64,000 nucleotides of DNA from an uncultured Glaciecola sp. (GCA_905479945.1 CAJQOP010000002.1:1-64000); one strand, 5' to 3'; counted from the stretch's first letter, positions 10,581 to 20,507 are shown. Numbers and translations are program-made. Notes: generated by a model from the letters alone, not told the origin.

Positions 10581-12533
10581 CTAGCTACTCTCAATCAGAG
10601 CATTTTTCAATGGTCCTAAATGTGCTTCAAAATTTTTCCATTGGTCCAGCCCAGAACGATAGATAGGTTGCCTGACTTGTTCAGAGCTAGGTGTTTTGAT
10701 AGTGCGCTCTGTTTTATGAAATTCGATACACTTTTGTTCAAATGGAAGTCCGCAGAAATCTAAAATTCGACGCACCTGTCCTTCCAAATCATCAATAACA
10801 TCCTCGTGCTGAACTCGCAACACGAATCCAGGTAGCACGCTGTCCCAATGATTCATTAACTCAACATAAGAGCTATAGTAGCGACCGATGTTCTCTAGTC
10901 CGTAAGTAAAATCCTGTCCGTCACCAAACAGCTGTTTAAATCCGCTAAAGCAGCATGCCATCGGGTGACGGCGGGCATCAATTACTTTTGCATTAGGAAG
11001 TATTAATTTAATCAATCCGATATGCAGGAAATTATTAGGCATTTTGTCGATAAAAAACGGCGCGCCGGCGCGGTAATCTTGCGTTTCCTTTAGAAATTGT
11101 TCACCAAAACGGGTGAAGTAGCTGTGTTTAAGCTCAGACAAAATCTGCGGATATTGGTTTGTTGGCCCCTGTAGTCTAGATGCTAAGCCTAGAATATTGT
11201 GCAGCTCCATGGTGCCATCAACTTGGGAATGAGACGCAAGGATTTGCTCCAACAAGGTCGAACCAGCGCGCGGCAAGCCGACGATGAAAATAGGATCGTC
11301 CCTTTGTTCTCCGACTTCCTTAAGACGTTTAAACAGATCAGGAGTACATGTTTCTATTTGTGCTGCTACCTGTCTCTCAAAAGCTTCTGGTTCATATTTG
11401 ATTTGCTGCTGCTTGGTTTGATTTCCCATAGCGTAATGATGAAATGCTTGATCAAATACAAGGCTATCCTCAAAGGCTTTACCAAGCGCAAAGTGAAGAT
11501 GGGTCTTGTCATCCATTGTGACTTCATCCTCGTTAACGAGTTTTTGCATTTGTGTTAACTCATTCTCACTAAAACGGTAGGTTTTGGTATTTGCTAAGCT
11601 CCAGTAAGCGTCACCAAATTCGGCTCTGTAATGATAGGCTTTTTGGTACGCCGCTATAGCCGCAGGCAGATCACCAGAGGCTTTTAGTGCATGCCCTAGT
11701 AACAGATGAATGCCGGGTTGATTGTCGTCTTGTTGCAAAAGTTGGTGGTAAAGACTTAGTGCATCTGGCACTTCTGAAAGTCCAAGCAATGCGCTGGCTT
11801 TTGCTGCAAGTAAAACAGGATTACTGGGGTAATGGGCAAGTAATTTATTGGCTAGCGCTTTTACATCTTTGAACTTTCCCATTTTGGCCAATAATTTAAG
11901 ATATTCCATACCGGCTGCTTTGTGGTCTGGGTATAGTTCGAGGCAGCTGGCGAGAAGAAACTCTGCTTCGCCATATATTTTCAATTGAATACCAATTTCT
12001 GCCAATAACAGCAATGCTTCGGGATGATGTTTATTGGTTTGTAAAAATTGGCGGCAGACTTGGTCTGCTTTGTGTAAATCGCCATCGAACATTAGGTCTC
12101 TGCCACCAAGCACATCTCTTGGCAACCCTTTCAAATAGTCTATTTGCGCTTTACTGATCTCCGCTGCCTGCGTGTTTCCCATTTGTATGTATAGCTTATG
12201 CAATGCTAGCCAACTGGCTAGCAGAGCTGGATTTCTTCTGGTCGCCTGATAAAAAGCTATGGCTGCATCTTTCTCATTAGCTCTGGCTGCGTAAATATGA
12301 CCCATTTCCTGATACGTACGGGCATGATCAGGATTTTCGCTTAGTAAGCGTTTCGCCGATTCCAAGCCTTTTTCAAACTGCTTATCCAAGCGGTATGCGA
12401 CTACAAGCAAGTAAAGCAACTCACTTACGTCATGTTTTTCATCAACCTTGTTTAACGCTTCTGTGCCAAGCGTAATGGCTTTAACAAACTGCGCCTGAGT
12501 AATGGCGTCTTTAATCGCTTTGATAATACTCAC
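10581..12533 (-). CDS. TPR-repeat sulfotransferase family protein
   Basis: Residues about 1-330 are tandem TPR units (for example LLAEIGIQLKIYGEAEFLLA, LLGHALKASGDLPAAIAAYQ). Residues about 400-640 form a Sulfotransfer_3 domain: the PAPS 5'-phosphosulfate loop is IFIVGLPRAGSTLLEQILAS, and the 3'-phosphate region is in ARRHPMACCFSGFKQLF. It probably transfers sulfate from PAPS to a protein or small molecule; the substrate is unknown. Such TPR-sulfotransferases are common next to TonB receptors in Alteromonadales (from memory). It lies downstream of the receptor gene on the same strand, but a terminator separates them. No signal peptide is seen, so it is probably cytoplasmic. Confidence 0.85.
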   Translation of the reverse strand: MSIIKAIKDAITQAQFVKAITLGTEALNKVDEKHDVSELLYLLVVAYRLDKQFEKGLESAKRLLSENPDHARTYQEMGHIYAARANEKDAAIAFYQATRRNPALLASWLALHKLYIQMGNTQAAEISKAQIDYLKGLPRDVLGGRDLMFDGDLHKADQVCRQFLQTNKHHPEALLLLAEIGIQLKIYGEAEFLLASCLELYPDHKAAGMEYLKLLAKMGKFKDVKALANKLLAHYPSNPVLLAAKASALLGLSEVPDALSLYHQLLQQDDNQPGIHLLLGHALKASGDLPAAIAAYQKAYHYRAEFGDAYWSLANTKTYRFSENELTQMQKLVNEDEVTMDDKTHLHFALGKAFEDSLVFDQAFHHYAMGNQTKQQQIKYEPEAFERQVAAQIETCTPDLFKRLKEVGEQRDDPIFIVGLPRAGSTLLEQILASHSQVDGTMELHNILGLASRLQGPTNQYPQILSELKHSYFTRFGEQFLKETQDYRAGAPFFIDKMPNNFLHIGLIKLILPNAKVIDARRHPMACCFSGFKQLFGDGQDFTYGLENIGRYYSSYVELMNHWDSVLPGFVLRVQHEDVIDDLEGQVRRILDFCGLPFEQKCIEFHKTERTIKTPSSEQVRQPIYRSGLDQWKNFEAHLGPLKNALIESS

Positions 12534-12590
12534 TATAGATTCACTTCCGTTTGTCTGATAAATCAGAGCTTATGTTACCGTTTGGCTATA

Positions 12591-12625
12591 AAAATAAAAA
12601 AAGGGCAAACCATTATGGTTTGCCC
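12591..12625 (-). terminator. Rho-independent terminator of the TonB receptor gene
   Basis: GGGCAAACC and GGTTTGCCC make a perfect 9-bp stem around ATTAT. Read on the minus strand it is followed by a long T-rich run. It separates the receptor from the downstream sulfotransferase. Confidence 0.88.
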
Positions 12626-12653
12626 CTCATATTAACACTTGTAGAGCTAAAGT

Positions 12654-15311
12654 TTAAAAGAAGTCGTAAGACAATCTAAGCCCAATAGTACGAGGTCGGT
12701 TGGTGACCACTTTAGGCGTAAACTGTTGATTATCTATATACAAAACAGCGCTCTTATCGAAAAGATTATCGATGTAAAGTTCTGCTTTCCAGTCATCTTT
12801 TGTCACACCAAAGGAGACATTAGCAATAGCATAACTGTCTTGAACATAACGTCCGCCTTTAAAGGTTTGGCCGTTAGAATCTGCATAAGTTACACCTTCG
12901 TAAACAGCTGCTTCTTCTTGAATCGTTAGTCCTGAACCTGTGCCGTAGACCAATCTTGTGGTGTCTTCTGTTACAAAAGCATCCATTGTCATGCCAGCCA
13001 AACGGTCACCAGTATACGAGATAGATCCGTTAACGTATCCAGTCATGTTATCTGGTAAATCATAATAGTAACGAGCACGGATGTTGCCTGAGAATTCAGC
13101 CGAGTAAGGTAGTCTGCTTCCTACGCTAGGGGCTATGCCCTGCAACTCAGGATTGATTCTAGTCAACTCTGTATCCAAAATGCTAAATGACGCATCAATG
13201 ATCAGATTATCGGTAGCCAACCATGTAATATCGGCATCCATTCCTTTAATCTCAGCATCACCTACGTTATCGGTAAATACTAGGAAACTGATATTGGTAG
13301 GGTCGAATCGAGAGGTTTGTAAGTCAGTTATGTCAGAGTAATAAGCAGTCGCATTGACGCGTAGTATGCCGTCTAAAAAGTCACCCTTTATTCCTAGCTC
13401 ATAATTGTCCAGTGTATCAGTCAAAGAATATACTGGAATACGGAAGCCTTCAAACGCGCCAGTTTGGTTAGTTGCCTGACCACCTCCAACACGGTTAGTC
13501 ACTGGAGGACGGAAACCTTCTGAATATGTTGCAAATACTAATACGTCATCGTTCACTTTCCAATCGATAGACGCTTTTAAGATAATGTCATCGACGGTCA
13601 GAACTCCTGAGTCGTCCAACAAATCTACTTCCAGCTGACCGTTCGCAATGGCTTGCTGAATAAGAGCTGGATCTTCGCCTACTGCGGTAAGTTCACCAGG
13701 ATCTAAGGTACCGAAGGCACCAACTCGACGGCTTACGTCAACCGTAGTTGTAGAGCCTTTGAAAGTATCTTCAATTTCGTACCAACGTGCGCCCAAAGTT
13801 GCTGTTACAGAGTCCGTTAGATCATATTCAAACTGTCCAAATAATGCAATTTGGTCAATGGTATGAGTTACGTCATTGACGAAACTTACTTCAGACTCAA
13901 AAGGACCACCATTAGTATTTATGCCTTCTGTACCAACAGTTGTGCGACCCAAGTCTGTGAAAAAGCCAAGCTCTGTATTAGCAATCTGAAATTTACCAAC
14001 AGACGAAAGATCCTGTGAGTCATAGAAAACACCAGCAGTAACACGCCAATCATTATCGGTTGAGGTATTAAATCTCAGCTCATGTGTTGTGCGTGAAGTG
14101 CTAGTTTCTTCTTTATAAAATTTAGTTGGGTCTAGGCATCGCTCATCAGCGGGAGTAGCTGCTTCATAATGGTTACATACGTAATATGCTGAAAACAATC
14201 CGCCGTTGGTGTAACCGGTGTAGTCGATTGTTGAATCAATCTCTCGACTCAAGTAACCACCAGTGTAAACAACATCAAGTTTCTCTAAACGTCCTTCTAA
14301 GGTCCAAGTCGTTAAGCCAAACTCATCATCGTTATCTTCTGGTACGAAGCGATTAGTTGAGCTTTCGCCTGCCAAGTTAGGATCGTAAGAGAACACGCCT
14401 TCAGTTTCTAGGGTCTGTTGTGTGTGCTGAACTAAGAGGTTCCAATCATCATTAATAATATAAGACACACCAAAACGAACACCCGCATACATTGCGTCAT
14501 TCGCGTCTTCTTCAACTAAAGTGTCGTTTTTAGGAGCTACAACAGGTGTGTTAGCAGGGTCGCTTAATACGCCACCGGAAATTCTATCAATCACGATAGC
14601 ACTGCCACCAAATCCGCCATTTGCAGGATCATTAAGAATGTTATCTATCCATCCGCCTTGATGCTCATTATAAGCTGCTACGCGGATCGCTAAATCGTCC
14701 GTTAGGGCGAAGTTCATAAATGCTTCTACTGTATTGCTCATTTCGCCGCCTTTGGTGAACGCAACGTTAGTATCTACACCAGCAGAAAAATTGTCGTGAT
14801 CAGGCTTTTTGGTAATCAGCCTAACTGTACCAGACTGAGAACTCGCACCAAAAAGCGTACCTTGCGGACCAGGAAGAACTTCAACTCGTTCCATGTCAGT
14901 GGCAAAAATGTCAAGGTTTCGTCCCTGCATTGAAACAGGTTGTTCGTCTAGGTAGAACGCAACAGATGGTTGAAGAGCCTGCACAGAAGATACTGCAATA
15001 TTAGTTTGTGAGGTAGCAGCACCACGAATGTAAATCTCGTTTTGCCCAGGGCCTGTGCCTTGAAAAACTACGTTAGGTAAAAATTCAACGTAGTCTTGGA
15101 AATTGTCTACACCTAAGTTCTCAAGAGCTTCGCCATTTAATGCAGTGACAGTCATCGGGACGTCTTGAATGGATTCAGTTCGTTTTGTTGACGTAACTTG
15201 TATAGTTTCGATTACTGCTTTGCCTGCTTCTTTGCTTGTTTCTTCCTGAGCATAGACAGGGCTGGTAGCTAATGCTGCAAGCACCGCATAATTCAGCTTA
15301 GTTCTTTTCAT
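12654..15311 (-). CDS. TonB-dependent outer membrane receptor
   Basis: Outer-membrane beta-barrel that imports a large or scarce nutrient using TonB-ExbBD energy. I use ATG 15311 rather than the longer ORF start at 15398, because MKRTKLNYAVLAALATSPVYA is a clean signal peptide and the 29 residues before it are charged and not signal-like. A TonB-box-like stretch (ETIQVTSTKR) follows, then the plug domain (residues about 50-165, with VEVLPGPQGTLFGASSQSG), then the barrel ending in the aromatic GLRLSYDFF. 885 aa is typical. The sequence belongs to the broad sphingomonad/alteromonad-type receptor group; the ligand (siderophore, glycan or other) cannot be told. The neighbouring TPR-sulfotransferase may be functionally linked. 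Confidence 0.93.
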   Translation of the reverse strand: MKRTKLNYAVLAALATSPVYAQEETSKEAGKAVIETIQVTSTKRTESIQDVPMTVTALNGEALENLGVDNFQDYVEFLPNVVFQGTGPGQNEIYIRGAATSQTNIAVSSVQALQPSVAFYLDEQPVSMQGRNLDIFATDMERVEVLPGPQGTLFGASSQSGTVRLITKKPDHDNFSAGVDTNVAFTKGGEMSNTVEAFMNFALTDDLAIRVAAYNEHQGGWIDNILNDPANGGFGGSAIVIDRISGGVLSDPANTPVVAPKNDTLVEEDANDAMYAGVRFGVSYIINDDWNLLVQHTQQTLETEGVFSYDPNLAGESSTNRFVPEDNDDEFGLTTWTLEGRLEKLDVVYTGGYLSREIDSTIDYTGYTNGGLFSAYYVCNHYEAATPADERCLDPTKFYKEETSTSRTTHELRFNTSTDNDWRVTAGVFYDSQDLSSVGKFQIANTELGFFTDLGRTTVGTEGINTNGGPFESEVSFVNDVTHTIDQIALFGQFEYDLTDSVTATLGARWYEIEDTFKGSTTTVDVSRRVGAFGTLDPGELTAVGEDPALIQQAIANGQLEVDLLDDSGVLTVDDIILKASIDWKVNDDVLVFATYSEGFRPPVTNRVGGGQATNQTGAFEGFRIPVYSLTDTLDNYELGIKGDFLDGILRVNATAYYSDITDLQTSRFDPTNISFLVFTDNVGDAEIKGMDADITWLATDNLIIDASFSILDTELTRINPELQGIAPSVGSRLPYSAEFSGNIRARYYYDLPDNMTGYVNGSISYTGDRLAGMTMDAFVTEDTTRLVYGTGSGLTIQEEAAVYEGVTYADSNGQTFKGGRYVQDSYAIANVSFGVTKDDWKAELYIDNLFDKSAVLYIDNQQFTPKVVTNRPRTIGLRLSYDFF

Positions 15312-15741
15312 GTGACAGTTGGCCTTGTGTGACTTAGTGTTTAATAGATGGAGTCGATCTTGTTCTAATCGTATACGATCATAATGAAATCCAGTCAAAG
15401 TGCAAATTAGATTCAGTACTAATTATTGATATGCCATGGTATATTGTTTTTTCACGCTCAAAAAAGTAGCTTTAAAACTTCATTATTAATATTTAAATCA
15501 ATGATTTATGCTGATTTGTTTGAGTTTTTTTGTCAAAAAAAAATAAACGTGAGTTAATTTATTCAGTCCTATTAATTTAATTAGTGATCTAATTATTAGT
15601 GTAGGTATTTTAAACCCGATGCTAATGCTTTATATTGCTCTGTGTATCCGATTAAAGGGATGGCTACTAACAGCTTAAGCGCCGGTTCTGTTAGTGCAAA
15701 GCATAAGTAATATGCAGGCCAATTAGTACTTCGCCTCAGGA
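15312..15741. other. Intergenic region between divergent TonB receptor and BCCT genes
   Basis: AT-rich stretch without a convincing gene. It should carry the receptor promoter (minus strand) and the BCCT promoter, but I could not pick a clear -35/-10 pair. It leads into the 16-bp tandem repeat. Confidence 0.5.
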
Positions 15742-15837
15742 ACGCCCAGCTCAAGTAGTGCTCAGCCTAACTCGTGCTCAGCTTAACTCGTGCTCAGCTT
15801 AACTAATGACCAGTTTAATTAATGCACAGCTTTTTAA
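15742..15837 (+). repeat. 16-bp tandem repeat, about six copies, upstream of the BCCT gene
   Basis: Units start at 15742, 15758, 15774, 15790, 15806 and 15822. The two best match GTGCTCAGCTTAACT[CA], and the outer units decay progressively. The array ends 18 bases before the GTG start, leaving only the Shine-Dalgarno region between. Confidence 0.85.
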
Positions 15838-15855
15838 ATCAAGGGACCACTCTTA

Positions 15856-17823
15856 GTGAATAACAAAAATACCGCCAGCCTCAATGCAAAGGTCTTTTAT
15901 CCATCCTCTTTCGCTATTGTTGTCTTACTTATATTCGCACTGTGGGCACCAGAAACTGCCGACACATTCTTTAAACATGTGCAGCACTCCATTGTTGAAA
16001 ATGGCAGTTGGTTTTATGTGCTGAGCGTGGCCATCATATTGGCATTTGTGTTGTATTTAGGCTTTTCGCGCTTTGGTAGAATTCGTCTTGGGCCTGATCA
16101 TGCTTTACCCGATTACTCTTTAGCATCTTGGTTATCAATGCTGTTTGCTGCAGGAATGGGCATCGGTTTAATGTTTTTTGGTGTTGCCGAGCCCATGATG
16201 CATTATCTTGCACCTCCAACAGCCGAAGCAGGAAGTGTCGAGGCGGTGCGAGAAGCAATGAAAATGACCTTTTTCCACTGGGGATTTCATGCTTGGGCAA
16301 TTTATGCTGTGGTAGCACTGATCCTAGCCTACTTCAGCTTCAGACATGATCTACCGCTAACATTGAGATCGGCATTGTACCCACTTATTGGTGACAAAAT
16401 ACACGGTTGGGCGGGTCACACTGTCGATACGTTTGCGGTTATTAGCACCATATTTGGTATTGCAACGTCACTTGGCCTTGGTGCCTCACAAATTAATTCT
16501 GGCTTGGGCTATTTATTCGGCGTCGAGATAAGTAACACTAATCAAATTTTACTAATGGTAGGAATTGTCACGTTAGCAGTATTATCCGTTGTATCAGGCT
16601 TGGATAAGGGTATTCGACGTTTATCTGAACTTAACATGGTGCTGGCGATAGCACTCTTAGTCCTTATCTTAATATTGGGGCCAACTGTATTCCTGCTCAA
16701 AGCTTACTTGCAGAATACTGGGGAATACATATCAGATATCGTTAGAAACACCTTTAATTTATTCGCTTATGAAAAAACTGAGTGGTTAGGCGGTTGGACT
16801 ATTTTTTATTGGGGGTGGTGGTTAGCCTGGGCTCCGTTTGTTGGTTTATTTATCGCCCGGATTTCTAGAGGCCGGACTATTAGAGAGTTTGTGATGGGCG
16901 TACTCATTATTCCCACGGCATTCACTCTGCTCTGGATGACGGTTTTTGGAAACTCTGCCATCGAGTTGGTGTTTAACCAAGGACAAGTAAACTTAGGTGA
17001 AATGGTCAATGAGAATACATCTGTTGCACTTTTTGCGTTTCTTGAATACTTTCCAATGTCAGGTGTACTGACGTTTATCGCGATCGCAATGGTCGTTATA
17101 TTTTTTGTGACTTCCTGTGACTCGGGAGCCATGGTGGTCGATATGTTGTGCTCCTATGGTAATAATAATACACCGGTTTGGCAGCGTATATATTGGGCTG
17201 TTGGCGTGGGAGTGGTTGCCGCTGTGTTACTTGGCGCAGGCGGACTTGAAGCACTTCAAACTATGACGATTGCATCTGCACTGCCCTTTGCAGTTATACT
17301 GCTGCTATCTCTGGTGGGCTTAGTCAAAGCTCTACGTATTGAAGATTATAAACGTGAAAGTTTGCAAAACAATGCAATACCGTCACAACCTGACAGTCAT
17401 TCTGAAGGGTGGCGCGAGAGATTACAAAATATCGTTAATTTCCCTAATGCTAAGACAGTTGAGGCCTTTATAGATAAGATCGTGTCACCCGCGTTTGAGT
17501 CTGTCTCTCAAGAATTACAAGCCAACGAGATTGAAGTGGTGATAGTGCGCACTCAACGTGGTAGTGAAATTCATATCAAACATGGTGAGGAACAAGAGTT
17601 TGTTTATGGCGTGCACAGGATAAAACATCTGCAACCGGAGTTTGCTTCGTCTGATATGGATGTAATCGACAGTGATGATGAGCTGACTTATTATCGCGCA
17701 GAAATACATTTAAGCGAAGGTGGGCAGGATTACGACATTATGGGCTGGTCAAAACTGGCTGTGATCAATGATGTAATTGATCAGTATCACAAACACCTGC
17801 ATTTTCTACATTTGATGCGCTAG
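15856..17823 (+). CDS. BCCT family transporter (betaine/choline/carnitine type)
   Basis: Inner-membrane sodium- or proton-coupled carrier for quaternary ammonium compounds such as glycine betaine or choline, used in osmoprotection. About twelve hydrophobic helices; the family signature is seen in GWTIFYWGWWLAWAPF near residue 315 and GMGIGLMFFGVAEP near residue 97. The C-terminal cytoplasmic tail of about 150 residues is long, as in BetT-type choline carriers, and 655 aa is close to BetT. GTG start with AAGGGA nine bases upstream. No betAB genes are next to it. It converges on yqhD. Confidence 0.9.
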   Translation: MNNKNTASLNAKVFYPSSFAIVVLLIFALWAPETADTFFKHVQHSIVENGSWFYVLSVAIILAFVLYLGFSRFGRIRLGPDHALPDYSLASWLSMLFAAGMGIGLMFFGVAEPMMHYLAPPTAEAGSVEAVREAMKMTFFHWGFHAWAIYAVVALILAYFSFRHDLPLTLRSALYPLIGDKIHGWAGHTVDTFAVISTIFGIATSLGLGASQINSGLGYLFGVEISNTNQILLMVGIVTLAVLSVVSGLDKGIRRLSELNMVLAIALLVLILILGPTVFLLKAYLQNTGEYISDIVRNTFNLFAYEKTEWLGGWTIFYWGWWLAWAPFVGLFIARISRGRTIREFVMGVLIIPTAFTLLWMTVFGNSAIELVFNQGQVNLGEMVNENTSVALFAFLEYFPMSGVLTFIAIAMVVIFFVTSCDSGAMVVDMLCSYGNNNTPVWQRIYWAVGVGVVAAVLLGAGGLEALQTMTIASALPFAVILLLSLVGLVKALRIEDYKRESLQNNAIPSQPDSHSEGWRERLQNIVNFPNAKTVEAFIDKIVSPAFESVSQELQANEIEVVIVRTQRGSEIHIKHGEEQEFVYGVHRIKHLQPEFASSDMDVIDSDDELTYYRAEIHLSEGGQDYDIMGWSKLAVINDVIDQYHKHLHFLHLMR

Positions 17824-17978
17824 TTGTAAGAAGGCCTTGCCTAATTCAAGCCCTAGCATGTTAATGTCATTGCGCGCTATTAGCATCGTGACGCTAGGGT
17901 TTACCTACTTTTAACAGTCAGCTGTTTCGATGCCAACTTCTGGCTGAGCATTATTGCTTACGGACAAGCGCGAATGAA

Positions 17979-18006
17979 GTAGCTGGGTGCGATATCACCC
18001 AACTAC
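17979..18006. other. Hairpin between convergent BCCT and yqhD genes
   Basis: GTAGCTGGGTG and CACCCAACTAC pair with one mismatch around CGATAT. It lies in the convergent gap and may end transcription from both sides, but there is no strong T run. Confidence 0.4.
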
Positions 18007-18030
18007 CATGACTTTATTATGAAGTGAGCG

Positions 18031-19188
18031 CTAAGCCGCAGCGTCGTCCAAAATTGCCCGAGCTACTTCTGGAGTAATGTCTTTGTGTTCGCCAATAGCA
18101 GTTAAATTGTGCTTTATTAGCTGTGCGATTAAACCATCAACTGCCTCAGGCCCAATGCCGTAGCCGGCTAGTTTTGTTGGTACGCCCATAGTTTCAAAGA
18201 ATTCAGCCGTTTTGGCTATTGCTTGTTCAATCACTACGTCGTCTGAAGCGTCATTTATGCCCCACACACGTCGACCGTATTGAGCAATTTTATTGGCTTT
18301 AGTATCACGTTTGTGATGCATTAATGAGGGTAAAACGATGGCTAGTGTTTGTGCATGGTCTAAGCCATGCAATGCCGTAATCTCATGGCCGATAGCATGC
18401 GTTGCCCAGTCTTGCGGAACGCCCACACCAATCAGACCATTTAGCGCCATTGTCGCGGCCCACATAATGTTTGCTCTAACGTCATAGTCAGTTGGGTTGC
18501 TTAAGGCCTTAGGCCCTTCCTGTATTAATGTGCATAACAAACTCTCTGCAAACCTTTCTTGTACAGGTGCATTAACATCGTACGTCAAGTATTGTTCCAT
18601 AGTATGAACAAATGCATCGACTACGCCATTTGCGACTTGTCGTTCAGGAAGTGAAAATGTTACTTCAGGGTCAAGAATGGCTGTTTTGGGATAGACTAAT
18701 GGACTTGCGAAAGGCAGTTTCTCTTGAGTACTGCGTTTAGTTACTACTGAATTGCCATTACTTTCTGTGCCTGTGGCAGGCAAAGTCAAAATGCACGAAA
18801 TAGGTAGGGCTGAGCGGACTTTTGCGCCTTTGGCTAAAATATCCCAAGGATCGCCATCAAATGGCACTGCAGCAGCAACAAACTTTGCGCCATCGATAAC
18901 GCTACCGCCTCCAACTGCCAGAATATAATCGACTTTTTCCTCTTTCACCAATGCAATTGCCTTAGTTAAGGTTTCGATAGAAGGGTTGGGTTCTACACCG
19001 GAAAATTCGACAATTTGATGCTCTGATAGGGCGTCCATAACTTGCGCATATACGCCATTTTTCTTAATGGATCCGCCGCCATACATCAAAAGAACCTTAT
19101 GGTTTGTTGCTATTTCTCGCTTTATTTTCTTTATTTGGCCCTTACCAAAGATGATTTTTGTCGGGTTACTGAATTCAAAATTGAGCAT
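18031..19188 (-). CDS. yqhD: Iron-containing alcohol dehydrogenase, YqhD-like NADPH-dependent aldehyde reductase
   Basis: Reduces aldehydes, including toxic lipid-derived ones, with NADPH in the cytoplasm. N-terminal Rossmann-like domain has ILAVGGGSVIDGAKF near residue 93 (GGGS nucleotide motif). The helical domain carries the metal ligands of the family: Asp and His in VVDAFVHTMEQ near 190-195, and His residues in TALHGLDHAQTLAI near 267-281. 385 aa matches E. coli YqhD (387). ATG start. It stands alone, convergent with the BCCT gene and divergent from the msh operon. Confidence 0.9.
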   Translation of the reverse strand: MLNFEFSNPTKIIFGKGQIKKIKREIATNHKVLLMYGGGSIKKNGVYAQVMDALSEHQIVEFSGVEPNPSIETLTKAIALVKEEKVDYILAVGGGSVIDGAKFVAAAVPFDGDPWDILAKGAKVRSALPISCILTLPATGTESNGNSVVTKRSTQEKLPFASPLVYPKTAILDPEVTFSLPERQVANGVVDAFVHTMEQYLTYDVNAPVQERFAESLLCTLIQEGPKALSNPTDYDVRANIMWAATMALNGLIGVGVPQDWATHAIGHEITALHGLDHAQTLAIVLPSLMHHKRDTKANKIAQYGRRVWGINDASDDVVIEQAIAKTAEFFETMGVPTKLAGYGIGPEAVDGLIAQLIKHNLTAIGEHKDITPEVARAILDDAAA

Positions 19189-19505
19189 GAAATGTCCTTA
19201 GTTTTTGTTTGGAAGGCTTGCTATACCTAGCCTTGTCATTAAAGGTAAGTAACTGTATGCCGATTTATACGTATGAGTTGCGCAACGGATTGTTGCTATT
19301 TACATACCTAATGACTAAACGCGATCACATACAATCATTTAACAATAAAAGCGATTGAAAAGCTTAAGAGAATTTTTTCAGCGTCGATAAACATGACATG
19401 GTGCGTATAACAACGCTTACGTTTAGTTTAATACGTTACCGACGTTGGTGCATCTCTTTCACTCTTTTCAGTATATCGGAAACAACCAATAGGCACGAAT
19501 TACTT
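19189..19505. other. Intergenic region between yqhD and the msh operon
   Basis: No gene supported; the ORF 19042-19230 is a shadow. It must hold the divergent promoters. A 10-bp perfect palindrome, GTTGCGCAAC, lies at 19277-19286 and could be an operator. Confidence 0.45.
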
Positions 19506-20507
19506 ATGCGTTTGAGTTGGCGACAGCTTATCAGATCAAAACTAAGAGGGAAGTCATCGTACTTCTCCATAGGGATCGCTTTTTCAGGTGAAAGTGTGAT
19601 GTTATGCGCTTTGCAAAAAGAAGGTGATGAATTGAAGTGGGTTTTAGATGCCAGCTTTAGTCACACTAATTGGCAAAGTCAGCTTGCGGAGTATGTCAAA
19701 CGTCACAAGCTTGGGAATACCGATTGCTATGTATCGTTAACTTCTCATTGGTATCAATTACTTCAATTGGATCAACCAAAAGTGCCTGAAGATGAAATTT
19801 ATGCTGCCATTGCATGGCCTCTAAATGATTTGCTTCCGCCTAATACCGAATACGTATACGACTATCTGAATCCGCCAGCACAAGCCGCGGGTCAAGCAAA
19901 GCTGAGTGTTGTTGCGATCCCACACAAAGATATAGAGCGGATCAGCAAAGGCATTTACAACGCTGAGTTAAGCCTTAAAAACATTTCTATTGAAGAAACT
20001 GCGTCAGTAGAGTTAACGCCTGAATCTGACGACGCAGTAATGAGCTTAGTGCAGGAGCATGGCGAAGAAATTGTACTTAACATAGTGAAAGGCAATCAGT
20101 TGTATTTTACTCGAAGGCTCAAAGGTTTCGAAAATTTAGGAAGTTACAGCGAGAACGAGCTGTCCATGGGTATTACTGAATCTTTGTGTGTTCAAATTCA
20201 ACGCTCAATGGATTACTTTGAGAGCCAACTACGACAGTCACCTGTTCGAAAAGTGCTATTGAAGCTTGATACTCCCTTGGCCGATGAGTTGGCTAGCCAA
20301 ATACAAGGAAATATGGGATTGCCCGTTAACCCGTTTGAACCACTAATAATTTGTGGTTCAGGTTTCAACTTTAAAATGGCCAGTTTCTCCTGCTTGGGCG
20401 CAGCTTACATAAAACACGCGAATGCCGCTCAATCACACCTTAAAACTAAATCAGCTAAAGACAAAGCCGCAAGCAGCGGTGCTAGTTCAGCAGAGGTGTC
20501 GTCATGA
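19506..20507 (+). CDS. mshI: MSHA biogenesis protein MshI (PilM-like)
   Basis: Cytoplasmic actin-like component of the MSHA pilus inner-membrane platform, equivalent to PilM. The ORF track starts at 19398, but the first 36 residues are Arg/Ser-rich and unlike the family, so ATG 19506 (MRLSWRQLIRSKLRGKSS) is preferred; its ribosome site is weak. 333 aa. Segments such as YFSIGIAFSGESVMLCALQKEG and CYVSLTSHWYQLLQLDQPKVPEDEI follow the MshI pattern. The C-terminus is a Lys/Ser/Ala-rich tail. First recognisable gene of the operon; it overlaps the next by 4 bp (ATGA). No mshH/csrD precedes it. Confidence 0.85.
   Translation: MRLSWRQLIRSKLRGKSSYFSIGIAFSGESVMLCALQKEGDELKWVLDASFSHTNWQSQLAEYVKRHKLGNTDCYVSLTSHWYQLLQLDQPKVPEDEIYAAIAWPLNDLLPPNTEYVYDYLNPPAQAAGQAKLSVVAIPHKDIERISKGIYNAELSLKNISIEETASVELTPESDDAVMSLVQEHGEEIVLNIVKGNQLYFTRRLKGFENLGSYSENELSMGITESLCVQIQRSMDYFESQLRQSPVRKVLLKLDTPLADELASQIQGNMGLPVNPFEPLIICGSGFNFKMASFSCLGAAYIKHANAAQSHLKTKSAKDKAASSGASSAEVSS

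Noticed and set aside
15312-15398. Longer N-terminus of the TonB receptor from the ORF track
   Set aside because: The extra 29 residues precede a complete signal peptide and would block its function.
15758-15837. Tandem repeat as CRISPR
   Set aside because: Units are directly adjacent without spacers, and no cas genes are present.
15312-15855. Riboswitch or small gene upstream of the BCCT transporter
   Set aside because: Only the tandem repeat and AT-rich DNA are seen; no conserved aptamer pattern was recognised.
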